NCBI GenBank assembly: GCA_963995525.1
Contig: OZ023206.1
Location: forward strand, 496,001 to 560,000
Direction: 5' to 3'
Length of the DNA stretch: 64,000 nucleotides
Origin: Escarpia spicata
Lineage: Eukaryota; Annelida; Polychaeta; Sabellida; Siboglinidae
Positions 23,159 to 36,855 of the stretch are shown here, in pieces. The stretch's first letter is position 1. Every line of letters starts with the position of its first letter. The notes below the pieces were generated by a model. That model had not been told where the DNA came from. It saw only the letters and a program-made list of their open reading frames with translations, and did not search any database. The position numbers and the translations under genes were made by a program.

Positions 23159-25114
23159 TTAATCTAGTTATGTGTGTAGCTTGATATCAATCTAGCCTTC
23201 GTGAAGATTTGTAACATGCAAATCATCTATTTGGGATAAGACCACATTAAGGATCCTTCCGCCGAAAAAAGTGCACTACAAATACCGTTTTGCTGTGATA
23301 TGCATTAATTTTTTTCGAACACTTTGACATGGGACATGTTTGTCTCGTGAGTACTGAATGTACTGCTGCTTTAGATAAGAAAAAACTTCAAATGGGGATT
23401 AGTTTTCACACCTATAACTTACGTAATATGTTCTTGTAACTTACGTGACGGAGATAGAACGGTAACATGCATTCCCATTTGTGATTAATCTAGTTATGTG
23501 TGTAGCTTGATATCAATCTAGCCTTCGTGAAGATTTGTAACATGCAAAACATCTATTTGGGGTAAGACCACATTAAAGATCCTTCCGCCGAAAAAAGTGC
23601 ACTACAAATACCGTTTTGCTGTGATATGCATTAATTTTTTTCGAACACTTTGATATGGGACATGTTTGTCTCGTGAGTACTGAAGGTACTGCTGCTTTAG
23701 ACAAGAAAAAACTTCAAATGGGGATGAGTTTTCACACCTATAACTTACGTAATATGTTCTTGTAACTTACGTGACGGAGATAGAACGGTAACATGCATTC
23801 CCATTTGTGATTAATCTAGTTATGTGTGTAGCTTGATATCAATCTAGCCTTCGTGAAGATTTGTAACATGCAAAACATATATTTGGGGTAAGACCACATT
23901 AAAGATCCTTCCGCCGAAAAAAGTGCACTACAAATACCGTTTTGCTGTGATTTGCATTAATTTTTTTCGAAATCTTTCATATGGGACATGTTTGTCTCGT
24001 GAGTACTGAAGGTACTGCTGCTTTAGACAAGAAAAAACTTCAAATGGGGATGAGTTTTCACACCTATAACTTACGTAATATGTTCTCGTAACTTACGTGA
24101 CGGGGATAAAACGGTAACATGCATTCCCATTTCGGGTTAATCTAGTTATGTGTGTAGCTTGATATAAATCTAGCCTTCGTGAAGATTTGTAACATGCAAA
24201 ACATCTATTTGGGGTAAGACCACATTAAGGATCCTTCCTCCGAAAAAAGTGCACTACAAATACCGTTTTGCTGTGATATGCATTAATTTGTTTCGAACAT
24301 TTTGACATGGGACATGTTTGTCTCGTGAGTACTGAAGGTACTGCTGCTTTAGACAAGATAAAACATCAAATGGGGATGAGTTTTCACACCTATAACTTAC
24401 GTAATATGTTCTTGTAACTTACGTGACGGGGATAAAACGGTAACATGCATTCCCATTTGGGGTTAATCTAGTTATGTGTGTAGCTTGATTTCAATCTAGC
24501 CTTCGTGAAGATTTATAACATGCAAAACATCTATTTGGGGTAAGACCACATTAAATATCCTTCCGCCGAAAAAAGTGCATTACAAATACCGTTTTGCTGT
24601 GATATGCATTAATTTTTTTCGAACACTTTGATATGGGACATGTTTGTCTCGTGAGTACTGAAGGTACTGCTGCTTTAGACAAGAAAAAACTTCAAATGGG
24701 GATGAGTTTTCACACCTATAACTTACGTAATATGTTCTTGTAACTTACGTGACGGGGATAAAACGGTAACATGCATTCCCATTTGGGGTTAATCTAGTTA
24801 TGTGTGTAGCTTGATATCAATCTAGCCTTCGTGAAGATTTGTAACATGCAAAACATCTATTTGGGGTAAGACCACATTAAAGATCATTCCGCCGAAAAAA
24901 GTGCACTACAAATACCGTTTTGCTGTGATATGCATTAATTTTTTTCGAACACTTTGATATGGGACATGTTTGTCTCGTGAGTACTGAAGGTACTGCTGCT
25001 TTAGACAAGAAAAAACTTCAAATGGGGATGAGTTTTCACACCTATAACTTACGTAATATGTTCTTGTAACTTACGTGACGGGGATAAAACGGTAACATGC
25101 ATTCCCATTTGGGG
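23159..25114. repeat. K-A-B-C-D-E, second copy of the 6-mer passing into the 11-mer order
   Basis: Monomers at 23159, 23485, 23811, 24137, 24463 and 24789. The first five repeat 21203-22780 at offset 1,956, including the private GATTTATAACATG in D. The copy breaks inside D: here TTCTTGTAAC follows and the next monomer is E (AGATCATTCC) instead of C'. From this point the order follows the 11-mer. Confidence 0.86.
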
Positions 25115-27397
25115 TTAATCTAGTTATGTGTGTAGCTTGATATCAATCTACCCTTCGTGAAGATTTGTAACATGCAAAACATCTATTTGGGGTAAGACCA
25201 CATTAAGGATCCTTCCGCCGAAAAAAGTGCACTACAAATACCGTTTTGCTGTGATATGCATTAATTTGTTTCGAACATTTTGACATGGGACATGTTTGTC
25301 TCGTGAGTACTGAATGTACTGCTGCTTTAGACAAGATAAAACATCAAATGGGGATGAGTTTTCACACCTATAACTTACGTAATATGTTCTTGTAACTTAC
25401 GTGACAGGGATAAAACGGTAACATGCATTCCCATTTGGGGTTAATCTAGTTATGTGTGTAGCTTGATATCAATCTAGCCTTCGTGAAGATTTGTAACGTG
25501 CAAAACATCTATTTGGGGTAAGACCACATTAAAGATCCTTCCGCCGAAATAAAATGCACTACAAATACCGTTTTGCTGTGATTTGCATTAATTTTTTTCG
25601 AAAACTTTCATATGGGACATGTTTGTCTCGTGAGTACTGAAGGTACTGCTGCTTTAGACAAGAAAAAACTTCAAATGGGGATGAGTTTTCACACCTATAA
25701 CTTACGTAATATGTTCTTGTAACTTACGTGACGGGGATAAAACGGTAACATGCATTCCCATTACGGGTTAATCTAGTTATGTGTGTAGCTTGATATCAAT
25801 CTAGCCTTCGTGAAGATTTGTAACGTGCAAAACATATATTTGGGGTAAGACCACATTAAAGATCCTTCCGCCGAAAAAAGTGCACTACAAATACCGTTTT
25901 GCTGTGATTTGCATAATTTTTTTTCGAAAACTTTGATATGGGACATGTTTGTCTCGTGAGTACTGAAGGTACTGCTGCTTTAGACAAGAAAAAAATTCAA
26001 ATGGGGATGAGTTTTCACACCTATAACTTACGTAATATGTTCTTGTAACTTACGTGACGGGGATAAAACGGTAACATGCATTCCCATTTGGGGTTAATCT
26101 AGTTATGTGTGTAGCTTGATATCAATCTAGCCTTCGTGAAGATTTGTAACATGCAAAACATCTATTTGGGGTAAGACCACATTAAGGATCCTTCCGCCGA
26201 AAAAAGTGCACTACAAATACCATTTTGCTGTGATATGCATTAATTTTTTTCGAACATTTTTACATGGGACATGTTTGTCTCGTGAGTACTGAATGTACTG
26301 CTGCTTTAGACAAGATAAAACATCAAATGGGGATGAGTTTTAACACCTATAACTTACGTAATATGTTCTTGTAACTTACGTGACGGGGATAAAACGGTAA
26401 CATGCATTCCCATTTGGGGTTAATCTAGTTATGTGTGTAGCTTGATATCAATCTAGCCTTCGTGAAGATTTGTAACATGGAAAACATCTATTTGGGGTAA
26501 GACCACATTAAATATCCTTCCGCCGAAAAAAGTGCATTACAAATACCGTTTTGCTGTGATATGCATTACTTTTTTTCGAACACTTTGATATGGGACATGT
26601 TTGTCTCGTGAGTACTGAAGGTACTGCTGCTTTAGACAAGAAAAAATTTCAAATGGGGATGAGTTTTCACACCTATAACTTACGTAATATGTTCTTGTAA
26701 CTTACGTGACGGGGATAAAACGGTAACATGCATTCCCATTTGGGGTTAATCTAGTTATGTGTGTAGCTTGATATCAATCTAGCCTTCGTGAAGATTTGTA
26801 ACATGCAAATCATCTATTTGGGATAAGACCACATTAAGGATCCTTCCGCCGAAAAAAGTGCACTACAAATACCGTTTTGCTGTGATATGCATTAATTTTT
26901 TTCGAACATTTTGACATGGGACATGTTTGTCTCGTGAGTACTGAATGTACTGCTGCTTTACACAAGATAAAACATCAAATGGGGATGAGTTTTCACACCT
27001 ATAACTTACGTAATATGTTCTTGTAACTTACGTGACGGGGATAAAACGGTAACATGCATTCCCATTTGGGGTTAATCTAGTTATGTGTGTAGCTTGATTT
27101 CAATCTAGCCTTCGTGAAGATTTGTAACATGCAAAACATCTATTTGGGGTAAGACCACATTAAATATCCTTCCGCCGAAAAAAGTGCATTACAAATACCG
27201 TTTTGCTGTGATATGCATTAATTTTTTTCGAACACTTTGATATGGGACATGTTTGTCTCGTGAGTACTGAAGGTACTGCTGCTTTAGACAAGAAAAAACT
27301 TCAAATGGGGATGAGTTTTCACACCTATAACTTACGTAATATGTTCTTGTAACTTACGTGACGGGGATAAAACGGTAACATGCATTCCCATTTGGGG
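25115..27397. repeat. 7-mer F-G-H-I-J-K/C-D
   Basis: Monomers at 25115 F (GTGACAGGG), 25441 G (+1), 25768 H (TTACGGG, TTTGCATAATTT), 26094 I (ACCATTTT, TTTTAACACC), 26420 J (CATGGAAAAC, CATTACTTT), 26746 and 27072 D. The monomer at 26746 starts as K (GCAAATCAT, GGGATAAG) and ends as C (CATTTTGACATG, AGATAAAACATC), then D follows as it would after C. The unit is 2,283 bp, and part of it recurs with the same offset. Confidence 0.85.
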
Positions 27398-29354
27398 TTA
27401 ATCTAGTTATGTGTGTAGCTTGATATAAATCTACCCTTCGTGAAGATTTGTAACATGCAAAACATCTATTTGGGGTAAGACCACATTAAGGATCCTTCCG
27501 CCGAAAAAAGTGCACTACAAATACCGTTTTGCTGTGATATGCATTAATTTTTTTCGAACATTTTGACATGGGACATGTTTGTCTCGTGAGTACTGAATGT
27601 ACTGCTGCTTTAGACAAGATAAAACATCAAATGGGGATGAGTTTTCACACCTATAACTTACGTAATATGTTCTTGTAACTTACGTGACAGGGATAAAACG
27701 GTAACATGCATTCCCATTTGGGGTTAATCTAGTTATGTGTGTAGCTTGATATCAATCTAGCCTTCGTGAAGATTTGTAACGTGCAAAACATCTATTTGGG
27801 GTAAGACCACATTAAAGATCCTTCCGCCGAAATAAAATGCACTACAAATACCGTTTTGCTGTGATTTGCATTAATTTGTTTCGAAAACTTTCATATGGGA
27901 CATGTTTGTCTCGTGAGTACTGAAGGTACTGCTGCTTTAGACAAGAAAAAACTTCAAATGGGGATGAGTTTTCACACCTATAACTTACGTAATATGTTCT
28001 TGTAACTTACGTGACGGGGATAAAACGGTAACATGCATTCCCATTACGGGTTAATCTAGTTATGTGTGTAGCTTGATATCAATCTAGCCTTCGTGAAGAT
28101 TTGTAACGTGCAAAACATATATTTGGGGTAAGACCACATTAAAGATCCTTCCGCCGAAAAAAGTGCACTACAAATACCGTTTTGCTGTGATTTGCATTAA
28201 TTTTTTTCGAAAACTTTGATATGGGACATGTTTGTCTCGTGAGTACTGAAGGTACTGCTGCTTTACAAAAGAAAAAAATTCAAATGGGGATGAGTTTTCA
28301 CACCTATAACTTACGTAATATGTTCTTGTAACTTACGTGACGGGGATAAAACGGTAACATGCATTCCCATTTGGGGTTAATCTAGTTATGTGTGTAGCTT
28401 GATATCAATCTAGCCTTCGTGAAGATTTGTAACATGCAAAACATCTATTTGGGGTAAGACCACATTAAGGATCCTTCCGCCGAAAAAAGTGCACTACAAA
28501 TACCATTTTGCTGTGATATGCATTAATTTTTTTCGAACATTTTTACATGGGACATGTTTGTCTCGTGAGTACTGAATGTACTGCTGCTTTAGACAAGATA
28601 AAACATCAAATGGGGATGAGTTTTAACACCTATAACTTACGTAATATGTTCTTGTAACTTACGTGACGGGGATAAAACGGTAACATGCATTCCCATTTGG
28701 GGTTAATCTAGTTATGTGTGTAGCTTGATATCAATCTAGCCTTCGTGAAGATTTGTAACATGGAAAACATCTATTTGGGGTAAGACCACATTAAATATCC
28801 TTCCGCCGAAAAAAGTGCATTACAAATACCGTTTTGCTGTGATATGCATTACTTTTTTTCGAACACTTTGATATGGGACATGTTTGTCTCGTGAGTACTG
28901 AAGGTACTGCTGCTTTAGACAAGAAAAAACTTCAAATGGGGATGAGTTTTCACACCTATAACTTACGTAATATGTTCTTGTAACTTACGTGACGGGGATA
29001 AAACGGTAACATGCATTCCCATTTGGGGTTAATCTAGTTATGTGTGTAGCTTGATTTCAATCTAGCCTTCGTGAAGATTTGTAACATGCAAAACATCTAT
29101 TTGGGGTAAGACCACATTAAATATCCTTCCGCCGAAAAAAGTGCATTACAAATACCGTTTTGCTGTGATATGCATTAATTTTTTTCGAACACTTTGATAT
29201 GGGACATGTTTGTCTCGTGAGTACTGAAGGTACTGCTGCTTTAGACAAGAAAAAACTTCAAATGGGGATGAGTTTTCACACCTATAACTTACGTAATATG
29301 TTCTTGTAACTTACGTGACGGGGATAAAACGGTAACATGCATTCCCATTTGGGG
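27398..29354. repeat. 6-mer F-G-H-I-J-D
   Basis: Monomers at 27398, 27724, 28051, 28377, 28703 and 29029. G to J repeat 25441-26745 at offset 2,283. F at 27398 has TATAAATCTACCC, combining the C marker TATAAATC with the F marker ATCTACCC twelve bases apart, a short patch typical of gene conversion. H has a private CTTTACAAAAG. J is followed directly by D, so K, A, B and C are all absent. Confidence 0.84.
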
Positions 29355-30659
29355 TTAATCTAGTTATGTGTGTAGCTTGATATCAATCTAGCCTTCGTGA
29401 AGATTTGTAACATGCAAAACATCTATTTGGGGTAAGACCACATTAAAGATCATTCCGCCGAAAAAAGTGCACTACAAATACCGTTTTCCTGTGATATGCA
29501 TTAATTTTTTTCGAACACTTTGATATGGGACATGTTTGTCTCGTGAGTACTGAAGGTACTGCTGCTTTAGACAAGAAAAAACTTCAAATGGGGATGAGTT
29601 TTCACACCTATAACTTACGTAATATGTTCTTGTAACTTACGTGACGGGGATAAAACGGTAACATGCATTCCCATTTGGGGTTAATCTAGTTATGTGTGTA
29701 GCTTGATATCAATCTACCCTTCGTGAAGATTTGTAACATGCAAAACATCTATTTGGGGTAAGACCACATTAAGGATCCTTCCGCCGAAAAAAGTGCACTA
29801 CAAATACCGTTTTGCTGTGATATGCATTAATTTTTTTCGAACATTTTGACATGGGACATGTTTGTCTCGTGAGTACTGAATGTACTGCTGCTTTAGACAA
29901 GATAAAACATCAAATGGGGATGAGTTTTCACACCTATAACTTACGTAATATGTTCTTGTAACTTACGTGACAGGGATAAAACGGTAACATGCATTCCCAT
30001 TTGGGGTTAATCTAGTTATGTGTGTAGCTTGATATCAATCTAGCCTTCGTGAAGATTTGTAACGTGCAAAACATCTATTTGGGGTAAGACCACATTAAAG
30101 ATCCTTCCGCCGAAATAAAATGCACTACAAATACCGTTTTGCTGTGATTTGCATTAATTTTTTTCGAAAACTTTCATATGGGACATGTTTGTCTCGTGAG
30201 TACTGAAGGTACTGCTGCTTTAGACAAGAAAAAACTTCAAATGGGGATGAGTTTTCACACCTATAACTTACGTAATATGTTCTTGTAACTTACGTGACGG
30301 GGATAAAACGGTAACATGCATTCCCATTACGGGTTAATCTAGTTATGTGTGTAGCTTGATATCAATCTAGCCTTCGTGAAGATTTGTAACGTGCAAAACA
30401 TATATTTGGGGTAAGACCACATTAAAGATCCTTCCGCCGAAAAAAGTGCACTACAAATACCGTTTTGCTGTGATATGCATTAATTTTTTTCGAACATTTT
30501 GACATGGGACATGTTTGTCTCGTGAGTACTGAATGTACTGCTGCTTTAGACAAGATAAAACATCAAATGGGGATGAGTTTTCACACCTATAACTTACGTA
30601 ATATGTTCTTGTAACTTACGTGACGGGGATAAAACGGTAACATGCATTCCCATTTGGGG
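29355..30659. repeat. 4-monomer segment E-F-G-H
   Basis: Monomers at 29355 E (with a private TTTTCCTGTG), 29681 F (GTGACAGGG), 30007 G (+1) and 30334 H. This H starts TTACGGG but has CATTTTGACATG and AGATAAAACATC, unlike H at 25768, which has TGATTTGC and AAAAAAATTC. It is followed by K rather than I. Two forms of H thus exist in the right domain, and they predict the next monomer. Confidence 0.83.
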
Positions 30660-32616
30660 TTAATCTAGTTATGTGTGTAGCTTGATATCAATCTAGCCTT
30701 CGTGAAGATTTGTAACATGCAAATCATCTATTTGGGATAAGACCACATTAAGGATCCTTCCGCCGAAAAAAGTGCACTACAAATACCGTTTTGCTGTGAT
30801 ATGCATTAATTTTTTTCGAACACTTTGACATGGGACATGTTTGTCTCGTGAGTACTGAATGTACTGCTGCTTTAGATAAGAAAAAACTTCAAATGGGGAT
30901 TAGTTTTCACACCTATAACTTACGTAATATGTTCTTGTAACTTACGTGACGGAGATAGAACGGTAACATGCATTCCCATTTGTGATTAATCTAGTTATGC
31001 GTGTAGCTTGATATCAATCTAGCCTTCGTGAAGATTTGTAACATGCAAAACATCTATTTGGGGTAAGACCACATTAAAGATCCTTCCGCCGAAAAAAGTG
31101 CACTACAAATACCGTTTTGCTGTGATATGCATTAATTTTTTTCGAACACTTTGATATGGGACATGTTTGTCTCGTGAGTACTGAAGGTACTGCTGCTTTA
31201 GACAAGAAAAAACTTCAAATGGGGATGAGTTTTCACACCTATAACTTACGTAATATGTTCTTGTAACTTACGTGACGGAGATAGAACGGTAACATGCATT
31301 CCCATTTGTGATTAATCTAGTTATGTGTGTAGCTTGATATCAATCTAGCCTTCGTGAAGATTTGTAACATGCAAAACATATATTTGGGGTAAGACCACAT
31401 TAAAGATCCTTCCGCCGAAAAAAGTGCACTACAAATACCGTTTTGCTGTGATTTGCATTAATTTTTTTCGAAATCTTTCATATGGGACATGTTTGTCTCG
31501 TGAGTACTGAAGGTACTGCTGCTTTAGACAAGAAAAAACTTCAAATGGGGATGAGTTTTCACACCTATAACTTACGTAATATGTTCTCGTAACTTACGTG
31601 ACGGGGATAAAACGGTAACATGCATTCCCATTTCGGGTTAATCTAGTTATGTGTGTAGCTTGATATAAATCTAGCCTTCGTGAAGATTTGTAACATGCAA
31701 AACATCTATTTGGGGTAAGACCACATTAAGGATCCTTCCTCCGAAAAAAGTGCACTACAAATACCGTTTTGCTGTGATATGCATTAATTTTTTTCGAACA
31801 TTTTGACATGGGACATGTTTGTCTCGTGAGTACTGAATGTACTGCTGCTTTAGACAAGATAAAACATCAAATGGGGATGAGTTTTCACACCTATAACTTA
31901 CGTAATATGTTCTTGTAACTTACGTGACAGGGATAAAACGGTAACATGCATTCCCATTTGGGGTTAATCTAGTTATGTGTGTAGCTTGATATCAATCTAG
32001 CCTTCGTGAAGATTTGTAACGTGCAAAACATCTATTTGGGGTAAGACCACATTAAAGATCCTTCCGCCGAAATAAAATGCACTACAAATACCGTTTTGCT
32101 GTGATTTGCATTAATTTGTTTCGAAAACTTTCATATGGGACATGTTTGTCTCGTGAGTACTGAAGGTACTGCTGCTTTAGACAAGAAAAAACTTCAAATG
32201 GGGATGAGTTTTCACACCTATAACTTACGTAATATGTTCTTGTAACTTACGTGACGGGGATAAAACGGTAACATGCATTCCCATTACGGGTTAATCTAGT
32301 TATGTGTGTAGCTTGATATCAATCTAGCCTTCGTGAAGATTTGTAACGTGCAAAACATATATTTGGGGTAAGACCACATTAAAGATCCTTCCGCCGAAAA
32401 AAGTGCACTACAAATACCGTTTTGCTGTGATATGCATTAATTTTTTTCGAACATTTTGACATGGGACATGTTTGTCTCGTGAGTACTGAATGTACTGCTG
32501 CTTTAGACAAGATAAAACATCAAATGGGGATGAGTTTTCACACCTATAACTTATGTAATATGTTCTTGTAACTTACGTGACGGGGATAAAACGGTAACAT
32601 GCATTCCCATTTGGGG
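30660..32616. repeat. 6-mer K-A-B-C/F-G-H
   Basis: Monomers at 30660, 30986, 31312, 31638, 31964 and 32291, 1,957 bp. The monomer at 31638 begins as C (TTTCGGG, TATAAATC, TTCCTCCG) and ends GTGACAGGG like F, then G follows as it would after F. This C/F hybrid removes D and E from the 11-mer. A at 30986 has a private GTTATGCGTG, and H at 32291 has CTTATGTAAT. Confidence 0.86.
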
Positions 32617-35551
32617 TTAATCTAGTTATGTGTGTAGCTTGATATCAATCTAGCCTTCGTGAAGATTTGTAACATGCAAATCATCTATTTGGGATAAGAC
32701 CACATTAAGGATCCTTCCGCCGAAAAAAGTGCACTACAAATACCGTTTTGCTGTGATATGCATTAATTTTTTTCGAACACTTTGACATGGGACATGTTTG
32801 TCTCGTGAGTACTGAATGTACTGCTGCTTTAGATAAGAAAAAACTTCAAATGGGGATTAGTTTTCACACCTATAACTTACGTAATATGTTCTTGTAACTT
32901 ACGTGACGGAGATAGAACGGTAACATGCATTCCCATTTGTGATTAATCTAGTTATGTGTGTAGCTTGATATCAATCTAGCCTTCGTGAAGATTTGTAACA
33001 TGCAAAACATCTATTTGGGGTAAGACCACATTAAAGATCCTTCCGCCGAAAAAAGTGCACTACAAATACCGTTTTGCTGTGATATGCATTAATTTTTTTC
33101 GAACACTTTGATATGGGACATGTTTGTCTCGTGAGTACTGAAGGTACTGCTGCTTTAGACAAGAAAAAACTTCAAATGGGGATGAGTTTTCACACCTATA
33201 ACTTACGTAATATGTTCTTGTAACTTACGTGACGGAGATAGAACGGTAACATGCATTCCCATTTGTGATTAATCTAGTTATGTGTGTAGCTTGATATCAA
33301 TCTAGCCTTCGTGAAGATTTGTAACATGCAAAACATCTATTTGGGGTAAGACCACATTAAAGATCCTTCCGCCGAAAAAAGTGCACTACAAATACCGTTT
33401 TGCTGTGATTTGCATTAATTTTTTTCGAAATCTTTCATATGGGACATGTTTGTCTCGTGAGTACTGAAGGTACTGCTGCTTTAGACAAGAAAAAACTTCA
33501 AATGGGGATGAGTTTTCACACCTATAACTTACGTAATATGTTCTCGTAACTTACGTGACGGGGATAAAACGGTAACATGCATTCCCATTTGGGGTTAATC
33601 TAGTTATGTGTGTAGCTTGATATAAATCTAGCCTTCGTGAAGATTTGTAACATGCAAAACATCTATTTGGGGTAAGACCACATTAAGGATCCTTCCTCCG
33701 AAAAAAGTGCACTACAAATACCGTTTTGCTGTGATATGCATTAATTTGTTTCGAACATTTTGACATGGGACATGTTTGTCTCGTGAGTACTGAAGGTACT
33801 GCTGCTTTAGACAAGATAAAACATCAAATGGGGATGAGTTTTCACACCTATAACTTACGTAATATGTTCTTGTAACTTACGTGACGGGGATAAAACGGTA
33901 ACATGCATTCCCATTTGGGGTTAATCTAGTTATGTGTGTAGCTTGATATCAATCTAGCCTTCGTGAAGATTTGTAACATGCAAAACATCTATTTGGGGTA
34001 AGACCACATTAAAGATCCTTCCGCCGAAAAAAGTGCACTACAAATACCGTTTTGCTGTGATATGCATTAATTTTTTTCGAACACTTTGATATGGGACATG
34101 TTTGTCTCGTGAGTACTGAAGGTACTGCTGCTTTAGACAAGAAAAAACTTCAAATGGGGATGAGTTTTCACACCTATAACTTACGTAATATGTTCTTGTA
34201 ACTTACGTGACGGAGATAGAACGGTAACATGCATTCCCATTTGTGATTAATCTAGTTATGTGTGTAGCTTGATATCAATCTAGCCTTCGTGAAGATTTGT
34301 AACATGCAAAACATATATTTGGGGTAAGACCACATTAAAGATCCTTCCGCCGAAAAAAGTGCACTACAAATACCGTTTTGCTGTGATTTGCATTAATTGT
34401 TTTCGAAATCTTTCATATGGGACATGTTTGTCTCGTGAGTACTGAAGGTACTGCTGCTTTAGACAAGAAAAAACTTCAAATGGGGATGAGTTTTCACACC
34501 TATAACTTACGTAATATGTTCTCGTAACTTACGTGACGGGGATAAAACGGTAACATGCATTCCCATTTCGGGTTAATCTAGTTATGTGTGTAGCTTGATA
34601 TAAATCTAGCCTTCGTGAAGATTTGTAACATGCAAAACATCTATTTGGGGTAAGACCACATTAAGGATCCTTCCTCCGAAAAAAGTGCACTACAAATACC
34701 GTTTTGCTGTGATATGCATTAATTTGTTTCGAACATTTTGACATGGGACATGTTTGTCTCGTGAGTACTGAATGTACTGCTGCTTTAGACAAGATAAAAC
34801 ATCAAATGGGGATGAGTTTTCACACCTATAACTTACGTAATATGTTCTTGTAACTTACGTGACGGGGATAAAACGGTAACATGCATTCCCATTTGGGGTT
34901 AATCTAGTTATGTGTGTAGCTTGATATCAATCTAGCCTTCGTGAAGATTTGTAACGTGCAAAACATCTATTTGGGGTAAGACCACATTAAAGATCCTTCC
35001 GCCGAAATAAAATGCACTACAAATACCGTTTTGCTGTGATTTGCATTAATTTTTTTCGAAAACTTTCATATGGGACATGTTTGTCTCGTGAGTACTGAAG
35101 GTACTGCTGCTTTAGACAAGAAAAAACTTCAAATGGGGATGAGTTTTCACACCTATAACTTACGTAATATGTTCTTGTAACTTACGTGACGGGGATAAAA
35201 CGGTAACATGCATTCCCATTACGGGTTAATCTAGTTATGTGTGTAGCTTGATATCAATCTAGCCTTCGTGAAGATTTGTAACGTGCAAAACATATATTTG
35301 GGGTAAGACCACATTAAAGATCCTTCCGCCGAAAAAAGTGCACTACAAATACCGTTTTGCTGTGATATGCATTAATTTTTTTCGAACATTTTGACATGGG
35401 ACATGTTTGTCTCGTGAGTACTGAATGTACTGCTGCTTTAGACAAGATAAAACATCAAATGGGGATGAGTTTTCACACCTATAACTTATGTAATATGTTC
35501 TTGTAACTTACGTGACGGGGATAAAACGGTAACATGCATTCCCATTTGGGG
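32617..35551. repeat. 9-mer K-A-B-C-A-B-C-G-H
   Basis: Monomers at 32617 K, 32943 A, 33269 B, 33595 C, 33921 A, 34247 B, 34573 C, 34899 G and 35226 H. The A-B-C triplet is present twice. The second A begins with GGGG, as after C, rather than GTGATT. H shares the rare CTTATGTAAT with the monomer at 32291, so the two H monomers, 2,935 bp apart, are recent copies. Confidence 0.86.
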
Positions 35552-36855
35552 TTAATCTAGTTATGTGTGTAGCTTGATATCAATCTAGCCTTCGTGAAGA
35601 TTTGTAACATGCAAATCATCTATTTGGGATAAGACCACATTAAGGATCCTTCCGCCGAAAAAAGTGCACTACAAATACCGTTTTGCTGTGATATGCATTA
35701 ATTTTTTTCGAACACTTTGACATGGGACATGTTTGTCTCGTGAGTACTGAATGTACTGCTGCTTTAGATAAGAAAAAACTTCAAATGGGGATTAGTTTTC
35801 ACACCTATAACTTACGTAATATGTTCTTGTAACTTACGTGACGGAGATAGAACGGTAACATGCATTCCCATTTGTGATTAATCTAGTTATGTGTGTAGCT
35901 TGATATCAATCTAGCCTTCGTGAAGATTTGTAACATGCAAAACATCTATTTGGGGTAAGACCACATTAAAGATCCTTCCGCCGAAAAAAGTGCACTACAA
36001 ATACCGTTTTGCTGTGATATGCATTAATTTTTTTCGAACACTTTGATATGGGACATGTTTGTCTCGTGAGTACTGAAGGTACTGCTGCTTTAGACAAGAA
36101 AAAACTTCAAATGGGGATGAGTTTTCACACCTATAACTTACGTAATATGTTCTTGTAACTTACGTGACGGAGATAGAACGGTAACATGCATTCCCATTTG
36201 TGATTAATCTAGTTATGTGTGTAGCTTGATATCAATCTAGCCTTCGTGAAGATTTGTAACATGCAAAACATCTATTTGGGGTAAGACCACATTAAAGATC
36301 CTTCCGCCGAAAAAAGTGCACTACAAATACCGTTTTGCTGTGATTTGCATTAATTTTTTTCGAAATCTTTCATATGGGACATGTTTGTCTCGTGAGTACT
36401 GAAGGTACTGCTGCTTTAGACAAGAAAAAACTTCAAATGGGGATGAGTTTTCACACCTATAACTTACGTAATATGTTCTCGTAACTTACGTGACGGGGAT
36501 AAAACGGTAACATGCATTCCCATTTGGGGTTAATCTAGTTATGTGTGTAGCTTGATATAAATCTAGCCTTCGTGAAGATTTGTAACATGCAAAACATCTA
36601 TTTGGGGTAAGACCACATTAAGGATCCTTCCTCCGAAAAAAGTGCACTACAAATACCGTTTTGCTGTGATATGCATTAATTTGTTTCGAACATTTTGACA
36701 TGGGACATGTTTGTCTCGTGAGTACTGAAGGTACTGCTGCTTTAGACAAGATAAAACATCAAATGGGGATGAGTTTTCACACCTATAACTTACGTAATAT
36801 GTTCTTGTAACTTACGTGACGGGGATAAAACGGTAACATGCATTCCCATTTGGGG
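35552..36855. repeat. 4-mer K-A-B-C, unit 1
   Basis: Monomers at 35552, 35878, 36204 and 36530, 1,304 bp. B has ATCTATTT (not ATATATTT) and is followed by a C starting with GGGG, the same pair of variants as at 32617-33920 (offset 2,935). The unit is followed directly by another K, so D to J are missing. Confidence 0.87.
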
